32,520 nucleotides of DNA from Bacteroidota bacterium (GTDB taxonomy: Bacteria > Bacteroidota > Bacteroidia > Cytophagales > Cyclobacteriaceae): positions 1 to 32,520 of the forward strand of contig JAJRQT010000187.1 of the NCBI GenBank assembly GCA_024280115.1, read 5' to 3'. The notes beneath the pieces are model-generated. The model did not search any database. It was not told where the DNA came from and saw only the letters and a program-made list of their open reading frames with translations. This document shows positions 16,570 through 25,978 of this stretch, piece after piece. A program made the position numbers and the translations under genes. Position 1 is the stretch's first letter. Each line of letters opens with the position of its first letter.

Positions 16570-17336
16570 ATGGAAGAAATAATAATTAAGCAACTAACTG
16601 AAGAGAACATTGAAGACGAGCATATTTGCTGTGCGATTTCCGATAAAAAATGCAAGGACGGGTACGAAGCAAAAAAAAATGGCTTACAAATCAGTTTAAA
16701 CACGGATTCATTTTCAAGAAACTTGATGTCCGGGGGAAAGTATTTATAGAATATGTTCCGGCAGAAAATGGTTGGTTACCTATCGATGCACCAAATTATA
16801 TGCTGATTAATTGTTTTTGGGTTTCAGGTAAGTATAAAGGAAATGGACACGGTAAAAAGCTTTATCATGAATGTGTGTCTGACGCAAATAATATGAACGG
16901 AATTGTTGTTGTTGTTGGCAATAAAAAGCAACCGTTTATGTCTGATAAGAAGTTCTTCCAAAAACAAAATTTTAAACTTTGTGATACTGCAAAACCATAT
17001 TTTGAACTTTGGTATAAACCTTTAAAGAAAGACGCACCTGTCCCTAAATTTAAAGAATGTGCAAAAAATGCAGAATGTGATTATAAAGATGGCTTAAGTG
17101 TTTATTATACAAACGCCTGTCCGTTTACAGAGTATTATGTCAATACAGAATTAAAAAGGGTCGCGAGGGAAAAGGGAATAAATATAAAAGTTAAAAAATT
17201 GAGAACTATGGAACAAGCGCAAAATCATTTTGTTCCTCATACTCTTCATAGTGTTTTTTATAATGGAAAATTTGTGACCCAACATATATTGAATGAAAAG
17301 AATTTCAATAAATTCATTGCAATAGAAGATTCATGA
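16570..17336 (+). pseudogene. GNAT acetyltransferase with YoaP-like C-terminus, frameshifted
   Basis: The frame from ATG 16570 (MEEIIIKQLTEENIEDEHIC) runs to an A9 run at 16671-16679. The offset frame then continues KWLTNQFKHGF to TGA 17336. One additional A gives a 255-residue protein. The N-terminal half carries the GNAT pattern, including VFIEYVPAE, LINCFWVSGKYKGNGHGKKL (acetyl-CoA loop) and FQKQNFKLCD. The C-terminal half, with SVYYTNACPFTEYYV and FYNGKFVTQHILNEKNFNKF, matches the YoaP-like domain, which resembles a thioredoxin fold. The long A-run is a typical site of slippage in the cell or of sequencing error. If an error, the gene is a normal acetyltransferase of unknown substrate. 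An ATG at 16650 would give a truncated frame and is not a likely start. It lies between the two receptor modules. Confidence 0.8.
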
Positions 17337-17459
17337 TTGATGAAAAATTAAACATTGACGGAGTGCGTATTTTGTTTGTTATTTTTCAAGTAACCTCAAT
17401 CGTGTATGATGGGTTTAAATAAGGACATATCCAGATCAAAATATTTAATATTGAACCAC

Positions 17460-17491
17460 TTTGTAACGATCAATTTCATGATCTATATTTG
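17460..17491 (+). promoter_or_regulatory. Bacteroidota-type promoter for the FecI-like sigma gene
   Basis: TTTG at 17460-17463 and TATATTTG at 17484-17491 fit the phylum's -33 (TTTG) and -7 (TAnnTTTG) boxes with a 20-base spacer, within the known 19-21 range. Transcription would begin near 17498, leaving about 115 bases of leader before ATG 17614. This suggests transcription by the housekeeping sigma factor. Confidence 0.65.
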
Positions 17492-17613
17492 CATTTCTGA
17501 AATGCATACAATGTATTAAAACCATTGGCGTTTACAATAAAGTTATAACTTAATCATGTGAAAATCTCCAGCTACACCAGTTGGTATTGGGTGGAGATTA
17601 TTTTTTTATCGAT

Positions 17614-18138
17614 ATGGATTTGAACCTTAAGTTTGAAGAAATATTCCACCAGTTTTATTCTCCACTTTGCAATTACGCTTCTAAAATAATTGGAGATGAT
17701 GCAATGGCCGAAGACCTGGTTCAAAATCTGTTCATTCAACTATGGGAATCTGATAAATTGAAAGTAGTTGAGAAATATGAGTATTTTTTGATACGTGCAA
17801 CAAAATATAAATGTATTGATTTTTTAAGAACCAAACGTGTTGGACAAGAGATCTATTTAGATGATATCTCTGAGGTCTTTTCAATAAAATCCTACGACCT
17901 TGAGGAAGAAGACATAGAACCTTTGCTTCATTATTTCGCATCAAAATTACCTCCTAAAACAAGGGAAGTATTTCTACTCAGCAGGAAATCAGGATTAACC
18001 TACAAAGAGATTGCTGGAGAATTAGATATCTCAACTAAAACGGTGGAAAATCAGATGGGAAGGGCTCTACGTATGATGAGAGGTCTGCTTAAAGAGCAAG
18101 GATACTTGGCTTTAATATTGTTTTTCGATGTTTTTTAA
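17614..18138 (+). CDS. ECF RNA polymerase sigma factor (FecI-like)
   Basis: This encodes 174 residues from ATG 17614; a TTG at 17581 would add 11. Region 2 is FHQFYSPLCNYASKIIGDDA followed by AEDLVQNLFIQLWE (core binding and -10 recognition). Region 4 has LPPKTREVFLLSRKSGLTYK then EIAGELDISTKTVENQM (helix-turn-helix for the -35 box). There is no region 3, as in ECF factors. The FecR-type gene downstream is its likely anti-sigma/co-activator partner, so the sigma factor should drive the following receptor operon when ligand is captured. The C-terminus ends in a hydrophobic stretch (ALILFFDVF), which may bind the anti-sigma factor. Confidence 0.93.
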   Translation: MDLNLKFEEIFHQFYSPLCNYASKIIGDDAMAEDLVQNLFIQLWESDKLKVVEKYEYFLIRATKYKCIDFLRTKRVGQEIYLDDISEVFSIKSYDLEEEDIEPLLHYFASKLPPKTREVFLLSRKSGLTYKEIAGELDISTKTVENQMGRALRMMRGLLKEQGYLALILFFDVF

Positions 18139-18222
18139 GAATAATTCTTTAATGAGTAGGGGGAGGACATTGTTCCTTCGACATATAAATGAATATGGAA
18201 ACGTACATTGAATTAATTTTCT

Positions 18223-18408
18223 ATGAAATCATCAAATCAAATTAACAAACAAACAAAAATTGAACTTGGAGTGACTTTTAACAGGAATTCAAGGGAAAAC
18301 TATTTTGAGATGCGCGAAGTCGCTCTTAGGAATCTTTCGATAGTTGATCAAAAAAATGATTATCAAAAAGTAATGGATAGAAAGCAAGTTTATTCCTATA
18401 GTAATTAA
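18223..18408 (+). CDS. Small hypothetical protein between sigma and FecR genes
   Basis: A 61-residue ORF starting at ATG 18223. It is rich in Asn, Lys, Arg and Gln, with no signal, membrane segment or known motif. It lies in the 294-base gap between the sigma and FecR genes, 24 bases before ATG 18433. It may be a real small protein of the operon or a chance frame. Confidence 0.35.
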   Translation: MKSSNQINKQTKIELGVTFNRNSRENYFEMREVALRNLSIVDQKNDYQKVMDRKQVYSYSN

Positions 18409-18432
18409 TTAGTACATAAATTGAATTTGACT

Positions 18433-19383
18433 ATGCCGAACATATATGACATTTTGGCCAAGCACTTTTTGAACGAAACTTCAGAAGAAGAAGAACAGCA
18501 AATTGCCGAATTCAAAAAAGACAATTCAACGGAATATAGTTTACTATCTGACCTCTGGAAAAAAGGAGATATAAAGGTTAGAAATTTTGATACTCAAAAA
18601 GCTTGGAAGTCCTTTCAAGACCGAATAGAAAAGAAAACACCAACAAAAACAGTTCCGCTGTATCAAAAATTTCGACGTATGGCTGCCGTTGCTGCGTTTA
18701 TAATTATCGGATCTTTTTCTGTTTACTATTATATCAATTTCATAAGCGAATACAGGACTATTGTAGAACAAGCAGACAATTCCGAAAAGGGCAAAGAAAT
18801 TTTGTTGAACGATGGATCGAAAGTCTGGCTAAATGGAAATACCACACTTTCATATGCCAATAAATTCAGTGCAAAAGAAAGAAAAGTAAGTCTGGATGGT
18901 GAGGCATTTTTCGAAGTCGCTAAAAATCCTGCTAAACCATTTATCATCAGTACCTCCAACTCGTCGATCATGGTACTGGGTACTTCTTTTAATATTAATT
19001 CAAACTCGGCAAAAACAGAAGTGACCGTGGCTACGGGATTGGTAGAAGTAAGCGATGTTAAAAATGAGAATAAGGTTGTGGTCTCGCCAGGATACTCAGC
19101 TAAAGTTATTGGAAATAATGTCGAGAAATTCGAAACAAAAAAGCCCAATTACAATTCATGGAAAACGGGCGCTTTTACCTTCGAAGACACCGACATTACC
19201 CAGGTCGTCAAAGATCTGAATACCTATTATAAAAAGCAAATTATCCTGGAAGAAGGAGCATCTATTGACTGCCGGCTGACTGCCAATTTCAATAAGGCCA
19301 AATTGCAGGAAATATTAGATATAATGGAACTTACGTGTGATTTTACAGTTATCTCCAACGCCGACAATTATATTATAAAATAA
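18433..19383 (+). CDS. FecR-type anti-sigma factor / signal transducer
   Basis: This encodes 316 residues from ATG 18433; the TTG at 18421 is a less likely start. The cytoplasmic N-terminus (about 1-80) would hold the sigma factor. One membrane segment (RRMAAVAAFIIIGSFSVYYY, about 81-102) leads to the periplasmic FecR domain, with EKGKEILLNDGSKVWLNG, LDGEAFFEVAKNPAKPF and MVLGTSFNI. The DUF4974-type tail has AFTFEDTDITQVVKDL and ends in a small beta domain resembling STN. It passes the signal from the loaded receptor to the ECF sigma factor. It lies between the sigma and receptor genes on the same strand, the standard order of Bacteroidota Fec-type operons. Intact. Confidence 0.93.
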   Translation: MPNIYDILAKHFLNETSEEEEQQIAEFKKDNSTEYSLLSDLWKKGDIKVRNFDTQKAWKSFQDRIEKKTPTKTVPLYQKFRRMAAVAAFIIIGSFSVYYYINFISEYRTIVEQADNSEKGKEILLNDGSKVWLNGNTTLSYANKFSAKERKVSLDGEAFFEVAKNPAKPFIISTSNSSIMVLGTSFNINSNSAKTEVTVATGLVEVSDVKNENKVVVSPGYSAKVIGNNVEKFETKKPNYNSWKTGAFTFEDTDITQVVKDLNTYYKKQIILEEGASIDCRLTANFNKAKLQEILDIMELTCDFTVISNADNYIIK

Positions 19384-19404
19384 AACTGGACAATTTTTTT
19401 GCCT

Positions 19405-22092
19405 ATGCAAAAGTTCTATATACTAATTTTTCTCCTGTTTATAACTAGCTCAGGCATTGCCCAAGATAACGCCCTGGATACTACCATAAGCATCTCTTTT
19501 CATAACACGACATTAAGGGAAGCATTTGATCAACTGGAAGACAAAGGGGGAATATCCATCGCTTACAACAACAACCTCGAATCCCTCAACTATAAAATAA
19601 CAAAAGAATATAGCAATAAATCTATCGATCATATTCTCAATGATATATTGGTTGGCAAAGATTTGTGGTATAAACTGATCGGCGGCAAAATAACCATCTA
19701 TGCAACAAAGAACAGGAAAAATAAGGTGACCCTTTCGGGGTATGTCTATGATGAAGAAACAGGAGAGATCCTGATTGGTTGCTCTATTTATGACCCGGCC
19801 ACTTACATCGGAACAAGCACAAATAATTTTGGGTTTTATAGCCTTACCCTACCACAGGAAAAAGGAGAAAAGACAATTTTATTTTCTTATATCGGCTTTG
19901 AAACTCAGTTAGTAAAAGTTGATCCAGCAGATGGCACCCTAAATATTAGATTGCCACCAGCAGAAAACAATCTTGACTAAGTGGTGATTTCCAGCATGCC
20001 GGAAACTGAGAAAGTCATTTCCTCCGGCCAGGGAAGAATTAAGCTAAATGCTGATGAAATAAATGCCATCCCTGCCATGGCTGGTGAAACCGATGTGTTG
20101 AAAGCGATCACCTTGCTTCCCGGAATTAAACAAGGCGTTGACGGGAGTTCTGGGTTTTATGTGAGAGGGGGCGGCGCAGACCAAAACCTGATCCTTTTAG
20201 ACGGCGTGCCTTTGTATAACCCCTATCACCTATGGGGTTTTTTATCTACATTTAATGCCGATGCCATCAATAATATTGAAATTACTAAAGGAGCCTTCCC
20301 CGCGAGGTATGGAGGAAGGTTATCTTCAGTTTTAGACATTACCATGAAAGAAGGGAACAATCAAAAATGGCAAAAAGAAGTCAGTATTGGTCTATTGTCA
20401 GCCAAAGCTTCTATAAGTGGTCCGCTGATAAAAGACAAAAGTTCCATCATGATATCGGGCCGAAGGACATATGCCGATTTGATTATTGTTCCCATTTTAA
20501 AAAAACAAAATTCTCAGGATGATACTGAAAAAACAGAAGGGTATAATTTCACAGATCTTAACCTGAAGTACAATTGCATTTTTTCTAATAAAGACAGGCT
20601 GTTTGTCAGTGGTTTTTTCAGCAGGGACAAGTATTACCTCGACAAGAAAACAACAAACTCCGGGGAGGTGACAACAACTGAAAACCAAAAAAGAGATGAA
20701 GGATGGGGAAACATTTCCGGGTCAGTAAGGTGGAACCACTTGTTTGGGGATAAGCTGTTTCTGAATACTACATTTTATTACTCATCTTATAAATACTATA
20801 CTGATAGTCGCTATAAATCGACCAGCACAAATACTGAAGAGCGGCCTGAAAAAGAAAATAGTGTTGAATATTCATCCGTTATTGAAGATTTTTCATTGAA
20901 GCAGGATTACCAATTCTATCTAAACGACAGGCATTTGATCCGTTTTGGAATGGGCGTTATTTATCACAACTTCAAGCCGGAAGTTTCAGTTTTCTTTTCA
21001 GAAACAGACAAGCAAACAATTCGCAATACTTTCAGCAACAACATCCAGGCCACTGAGTTGTCTTTATACTTCGAAGACGATTTTGAATTATCAAAAAGGA
21101 TAAAATTAAATGCAGGCCTGCATACTTCCGGATTTTTAGTTCAGAATTCCAGCTACTTTTCTTTTCAGCCCAGGTTAAGCGCTCGTTTTATCATGAACAG
21201 GAATTTGGCCTTTAAACTCGGATATTCTTCCATGACGCAATATGTGCATTTGCTGACAAGTTCAGGAATTACTCAGTCTTCCGATTTGTGGGTGCCCAGT
21301 ACAGACAAAGTAAAACCCCAGCATTCAAATCAATTGTCAGTTGGGTCTGCACTGCAACTGGGCAAAAACTTTCAATTGGAGCTGGACGCTTACTATAAAA
21401 TCATGAACAACCTGATCGATTATAAAGATGGGGCCAACTTCTTGTCAACAGCCAGCGGTTGGGAAGATTTGGTATCTGTAGGAAAAGGAGACTCCTACGG
21501 GTTGGAAGTGTTCCTGAAAAAAAATAAAGGCAAGCTAACCGGCTGGCTGGGCTATACCTTGTCTTGGACAAACAGGGTATTTGAAGAAATAAATTTTGGG
21601 GAAGAATACCCCTACCGCTACGATAGGAGACATGATGTTTCCGTTGTGGGTATGTATAAGTTTTCTGAAAAGTGGTCACTTAACGGCTCATGGGTATTTT
21701 ATACTGGTAATGCAGTTTCGGTTCCCATACTATCTTATGCTGCCCCCGGGTACGATGGCAATTTTCATAGTTGGAGTAGTTTTCCTGATCCATATATGAC
21801 AGTGGGTGCTGAAATTTCATCCTCCGGAATTATTGAAAATTACGCATCGCGCAATAACTACCAACTGCCTACTTATCATAGATTGGATGTTGCTGCATCC
21901 AGAAAGGCTGTTAGAAAAAAAAGTATTCATGAATTATCATTTGGACTAACAAATCTTTACAACCGTTCAAATCCATCGTTTTACTATGTTTCTCACGAAC
22001 AGGATATAGAAACCGGGAAACCTGAATTAAAGTATTACACAACAACTATGTTTCCGCTAATGCCAACAGTTAGCTATAAAATAATTTTTTAA
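19405..22092 (+). pseudogene. FecA-like TonB-dependent receptor with STN domain, split by an in-frame TAA (pair B)
   Basis: One reading frame of 895 codons plus stop is broken only by TAA at 19978-19980. Before it (from ATG 19405; a TTG six bases upstream is unlikely) lie a signal peptide, the STN domain (about 25-92, with ISISFHNTTLREAFDQLEDK) that contacts FecR, and a CarboxypepD_reg-like domain ending ENNLD. After it follow VVISSMPETE, the plug (LLPGIKQGVDGSSGFYVRG, LLDGVPLYN, FPARYGGRLSSV) and a full barrel ending in F. In related receptors the break falls in a Glu-Val-Val linker, so a G-to-T change of GAA to TAA explains it. A GTG at 19981 directly after the stop could allow re-initiation, but the barrel part would then have no signal peptide. 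Otherwise closely similar to the receptor of pair A. Confidence 0.85.
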
Positions 22093-22096
22093 TAAT

Positions 22097-23056
22097 ATGA
22101 AAATGAAATATTTGGTATTTGTATGTGTCGTATTTGCATCAGCTTTATTGTCTTGCGAGAAGGAATTTGTGATAAAAACTGAAGACATTAAAAATCTGAT
22201 GGTCGTTAATGCCATTTTTAATAATCAGGAATCTTTTGAAGTAGAGGTAACAAAAAGCTTTTCACCCTACGGAGAACTTGAGGTAAAAGAGCTGACGAAC
22301 TCAAGGGTTTCGCTCTTGGCCAATGGGGTTTTTATCGAAGATTTGGTGTATTCAAAACTGCCTGATGACAACCTTGGAAAATTCTGTTCCATTTCCATTC
22401 CCGAGGTTGGAGAAAAATACACAATTGAAGTGAATAATCCTGATTATAAAATGGCCAATTCTAAATCAACGATTCCTGAAGGTGTAAATTTTAGTTCAGA
22501 AAATGTGAGCTGGACAAAATGGGGAGAGGACAACATCACTTCCGTCCGCTACAATTTTTCGTTTACACTGGAAGACCCTGATGACAATAATTATTATTAT
22601 TTGACCATGAGCTTCCCTGTGAATAAACTAAATGAGGAAACAGGGCAATATGAATTTTACGCCTTTCAATATGCAGAAATACTAACCAGCGATTTGCCAG
22701 GACATCAACTCTACCTCAGAAATGGCTTGTTATTTAAGGATAACATTTTCAACAAGGCAGATTATGCGATTTCAGGAACGGCCACAACTTATCAATATGC
22801 TTTTGGAGATTATATTTTCCCAGGGGATGGTGATGTTGATGAAGAAAATTTGAAAGTTGATTTTTCCAAACTGTATATCAGTCTGCATCATCTGTCAAAG
22901 GAACTTTTTAATTTTTACTCGAGTCATGCCACCAAACTGAAAAACGACAATAACCTGTTCGCAGAACCAACACTAATATATAGCAATATTGAAAATGGTT
23001 TGGGGATATTTGGTGGAGAAAATATCACATTGAAAAAAGTGTTTATTCAGTATTGA
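22097..23056 (+). CDS. DUF4249 outer-membrane lipoprotein (pair B)
   Basis: This encodes 319 residues. The signal sequence ends at the lipobox ALLSC (Cys20), predicting a lipoprotein. DUF4249 features are FVIKTEDIKNLMVVNAIFNN near the start and NIENGLGIFGGENITLKKVF near the end, with a beta-rich body. It begins 4 bases after the receptor stop, so the two are co-transcribed, probably under the ECF sigma factor. It is a paralogue of the pair A lipoprotein (same layout, moderate identity by eye). The likely role is surface ligand binding for the receptor. No defect is seen, although its receptor partner is interrupted. Confidence 0.88.
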   Translation: MKMKYLVFVCVVFASALLSCEKEFVIKTEDIKNLMVVNAIFNNQESFEVEVTKSFSPYGELEVKELTNSRVSLLANGVFIEDLVYSKLPDDNLGKFCSISIPEVGEKYTIEVNNPDYKMANSKSTIPEGVNFSSENVSWTKWGEDNITSVRYNFSFTLEDPDDNNYYYLTMSFPVNKLNEETGQYEFYAFQYAEILTSDLPGHQLYLRNGLLFKDNIFNKADYAISGTATTYQYAFGDYIFPGDGDVDEENLKVDFSKLYISLHHLSKELFNFYSSHATKLKNDNNLFAEPTLIYSNIENGLGIFGGENITLKKVFIQY

Positions 23057-23343
23057 TAGTGGTGCGAAACTTTAGTTATTTCATAAATACTTTACAGTCC
23101 GATCCTTGAAGTATTAAGCTATTTGTACCAAAAAAAACTGACAACTACATTGACCTATCACATTTTTCACACCCCATAAAGAAGAATGGTATATGTAAAT
23201 CAGTCCTTTTTTTGCTGAGGATTTACAAAAACAGTTGTTGACTTAAAAAAAAATCAAATAGAAGTTAGACTATCTATCGATGAGGAAGGTTATGCGCTTT
23301 CATTCATCAGCATTTCCAGAAACCAATGTCCTATTAAGTACAG

Positions 23344-25563
23344 TTATAGATTCAACCAATAATTAATCTTTAACACGAGAGCCCTGTTTTTTGGACCCCA
23401 GAATTCAACTGCATAATTATCAGTGTAAACTAAGTACACATCTGACATTGGCAGGAATCTCCATTGCAATCGACTATTGATGTTGAAGTTGTCTGCCTGT
23501 GTGTTGTATTGCAGAAATGTAGTCCAAAATAGTGCTTTGGAAAAATTTATTTCTACTCTTGGGCTTAGGAGAATTAGTCTTTCATTTCCATAAGGCTCAG
23601 GAAACCACAAATCATTCTGCTCAAAATTGATAGAGAAATTACCCCATGGCTGGGCTCGATATTTTATGCCTATAAGATATTTTGCCCTTGTACCACCATA
23701 AAAATTCCCATATAATAGTTCTGCCTTAAGAATAAACCTTTTTCTTTCGTCTGTATTGTAGCTGATTTCTCCTAAATCATTTTGGTATATGCCTGCCGAC
23801 AATGGTTCATCTCCTATAAAACTAAAAGGAAAAAGAAGGTTGACTATTCCGTGATTATACGAAAACTGAAGCTTGCTAGTATTTGAATGATTCAATTTAT
23901 AATATATTTCTGCATCGCTGTTCAATTGAGTGAATCCTGTATCTACATCCAGAATATACCTGCCACCTATTACATGAGAATTAATATTTGGGTTATCAGG
24001 ATAAAAAGTATAACTCAAACTGGTGTACCAATGATGGTATCCAACTCTGATGGTGGTATCCCTGCTTGCATCATAATACTCTTGCCCCTGTATGAAGCCC
24101 ATATCTGCTATATAATTTGTGCCTACACCGGAAAAATTGGTATAAACACTAATGTTCTTGTTATCATATCCTGCACCTAAATTGTAAAAGTATTCCTGGG
24201 AGCTTATTCCAGGACTAAAGGATTTCCCCCCTCCACCAAAAACTAAGGTGCGGCCATCTGTTGATCGGTATTGAAATTCCATACCGGCATTCCTGTTATA
24301 ATCTTCAACAGGGCTGCCAAAAGCAGATCTATTATGGAAATAGCCTTTAATTATGGACCTGGATAATACTTGTTGGTGAAAAGCGAAAGAAGTATAGTTT
24401 TGTGCCAAAAATTCATCTGTTTTCAAGGTCTGAAGATTCATGAGTCCTATGCGAAGTTTACTGTTGGCATTGCCGCTTAATCGTGCTCCATAAAGTATTG
24501 GGATGGCATTGCCATTATCATCCAAGCCAATTTTTCTGGAAAAAAAAGGCCGCATCGGTGGTATTCCAAAATCCTCAAATATATCACTGTTTTCTAAAAA
24601 AAAGAGGCGTCTTTCCGGCAAGCGAATATCAAACAACGTCAAGTTTGTCACTTGTTCATCTACTTCCACCTGGGAAAAATTTGGATTTATGGTAAAATCA
24701 AAATTCAGACTAGATGTTAACGCCACTTTGCCATCTACTCCTGCCTGAAAATAATTTTCGCTACCAGATGGTTCAATCTCAAAATCTCTTGCGGTAGAAC
24801 CCAACACATAAGGGATAACAGAAATGTTGCTTTTTATCTTGCGTGGAATTTTTTGCCATGCTAATGAACCTGTATATCCCAAATCCATTTCCCAAAATTC
24901 TATGGGAACAGGTGACCAGGTATGAACGCTATTTGATTGGGCATCATACCTGAAAAAATTAATTCCCCATTTAGATATATCGTCTTTAAAGCGCAAGCTT
25001 TTGAAAGGTATCGCAATTTCTATTGTCCATTTATCTGAATAATTTTTTACTTCCGAAAACCATTTGTTATCCCATGCTGGATTTACTCCTCTTGGTCCTC
25101 TTTCACTTCGACGTCCAGTTCTTCCGGTAATCAAAACTTCAGTTTGAACACCCACAGGACTAACACCAAATGCAAAACCATTTGTTTTTTCATTTACCGG
25201 ATCGATTACTACTCCAAAACCATCTCCTTTTTCTAAATCTGTATCTCTTTTCAGTGTCTGGATAACGTATTCATCATTGCCATGACATATCACGCCTAAA
25301 TAAATAAATTGATCATCAAAAGCCATTCTAACCTCTGTCTGAATCCGCTCATCAACCTTCTTTTCGTCCACAGGATAACATATCCAAAAATCAGTGGCAA
25401 CATCTGTTTCATCCCAAATAGATTCAGAAAGATCTCCATCAATTGTAATTTTTTCAGATATTTGCTGGATGCTCAACCGATATTGATCTTGTAAACTTTG
25501 ATCGTTTTGCGCTGAAAGGCTAATTGAAAAAGTTGAAAAAAGAATCAGTGCATATGCCTTCAT
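23344..25563 (-). CDS. DUF5916 outer-membrane protein with CBM9-like N-terminus
   Basis: This encodes 739 residues. A signal peptide (MKAYALILFSTFSISLSAQ) is followed by a CBM9-like carbohydrate-binding-type domain (about 32-215, with EKITIDGDLSESIWDETD, DDQFIYLGVIC and WTIEIAIPFKSLRF). The DUF5916 region follows, with NPNFSQVEVDEQVTNLT and LFDIRLPERRLFFLENSDIF, then a beta-rich C-terminus that looks like an outer-membrane barrel ending in an aromatic/Leu tail. The function of DUF5916 proteins is unknown; a surface role in glycan or peptide handling is often guessed. The gene stands alone leftwards. A TATATTTG -7 box is seen on the minus strand at 25596-25603 without a good -33 partner. Intact and typical in length. 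Confidence 0.88.
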   Translation of the reverse strand: MKAYALILFSTFSISLSAQNDQSLQDQYRLSIQQISEKITIDGDLSESIWDETDVATDFWICYPVDEKKVDERIQTEVRMAFDDQFIYLGVICHGNDEYVIQTLKRDTDLEKGDGFGVVIDPVNEKTNGFAFGVSPVGVQTEVLITGRTGRRSERGPRGVNPAWDNKWFSEVKNYSDKWTIEIAIPFKSLRFKDDISKWGINFFRYDAQSNSVHTWSPVPIEFWEMDLGYTGSLAWQKIPRKIKSNISVIPYVLGSTARDFEIEPSGSENYFQAGVDGKVALTSSLNFDFTINPNFSQVEVDEQVTNLTLFDIRLPERRLFFLENSDIFEDFGIPPMRPFFSRKIGLDDNGNAIPILYGARLSGNANSKLRIGLMNLQTLKTDEFLAQNYTSFAFHQQVLSRSIIKGYFHNRSAFGSPVEDYNRNAGMEFQYRSTDGRTLVFGGGGKSFSPGISSQEYFYNLGAGYDNKNISVYTNFSGVGTNYIADMGFIQGQEYYDASRDTTIRVGYHHWYTSLSYTFYPDNPNINSHVIGGRYILDVDTGFTQLNSDAEIYYKLNHSNTSKLQFSYNHGIVNLLFPFSFIGDEPLSAGIYQNDLGEISYNTDERKRFILKAELLYGNFYGGTRAKYLIGIKYRAQPWGNFSINFEQNDLWFPEPYGNERLILLSPRVEINFSKALFWTTFLQYNTQADNFNINSRLQWRFLPMSDVYLVYTDNYAVEFWGPKNRALVLKINYWLNL

Positions 25564-25978
25564 TATATTGACCTACCTACTACTAAAAAATAACTCAAAT
25601 ATATACTTAATAACTGTATAAATTTTGAAGCCCTTAGTATTCTAAAAATTATTAACAACTACATCACTACCATTTTGGCAAGTAAAGAAGATATATACAT
25701 CTGTTCGCCTAATCCATATAAGGGTTCAAAAACAAGGACTGCTAAACTTTTCCTGTATATATATTTTCGACACCTATAAAGAAGAGTAAGAAGTCAATTT
25801 AAAAGAACAGTTCTACAAAACTTAAATCACTGAAAAGTAAGTGTATAAGTACGGATACACTGGAGGAAACAAAGAGTACAAAAGCATTCCAAGTGTGAAA
25901 GTGGATACCACCTTGTCACTTGCCCGACAGGAAGTAATAACTTCACTGTCCGGTCAAATATAGCGGGTGCAATGGCTG
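25564..25978. other. Intergenic region with a hairpin
   Basis: No gene is seen. A stem at about 25924-25935 with 25940-25953 (CCGACAG-GAAGT paired with ACTTC-A-CTGTCCGG, one bulge, four-base loop) lies just beyond the rhamnosidase stop and may end its transcript, although no T-tract follows on that strand. TTTTCGACACC-ATAAAGAAG near 25763-25785 resembles a sequence at 23164-23186 on the other side of the DUF5916 gene. Confidence 0.45.

Noticed and set aside
23219..23362. 47-codon plus-strand open stretch (VRLSIDEEGYALSFISISRN)
   Set aside because: Protein-like in composition but has no start codon, overlaps the end of the convergent DUF5916 gene, and matches no family I recognise.
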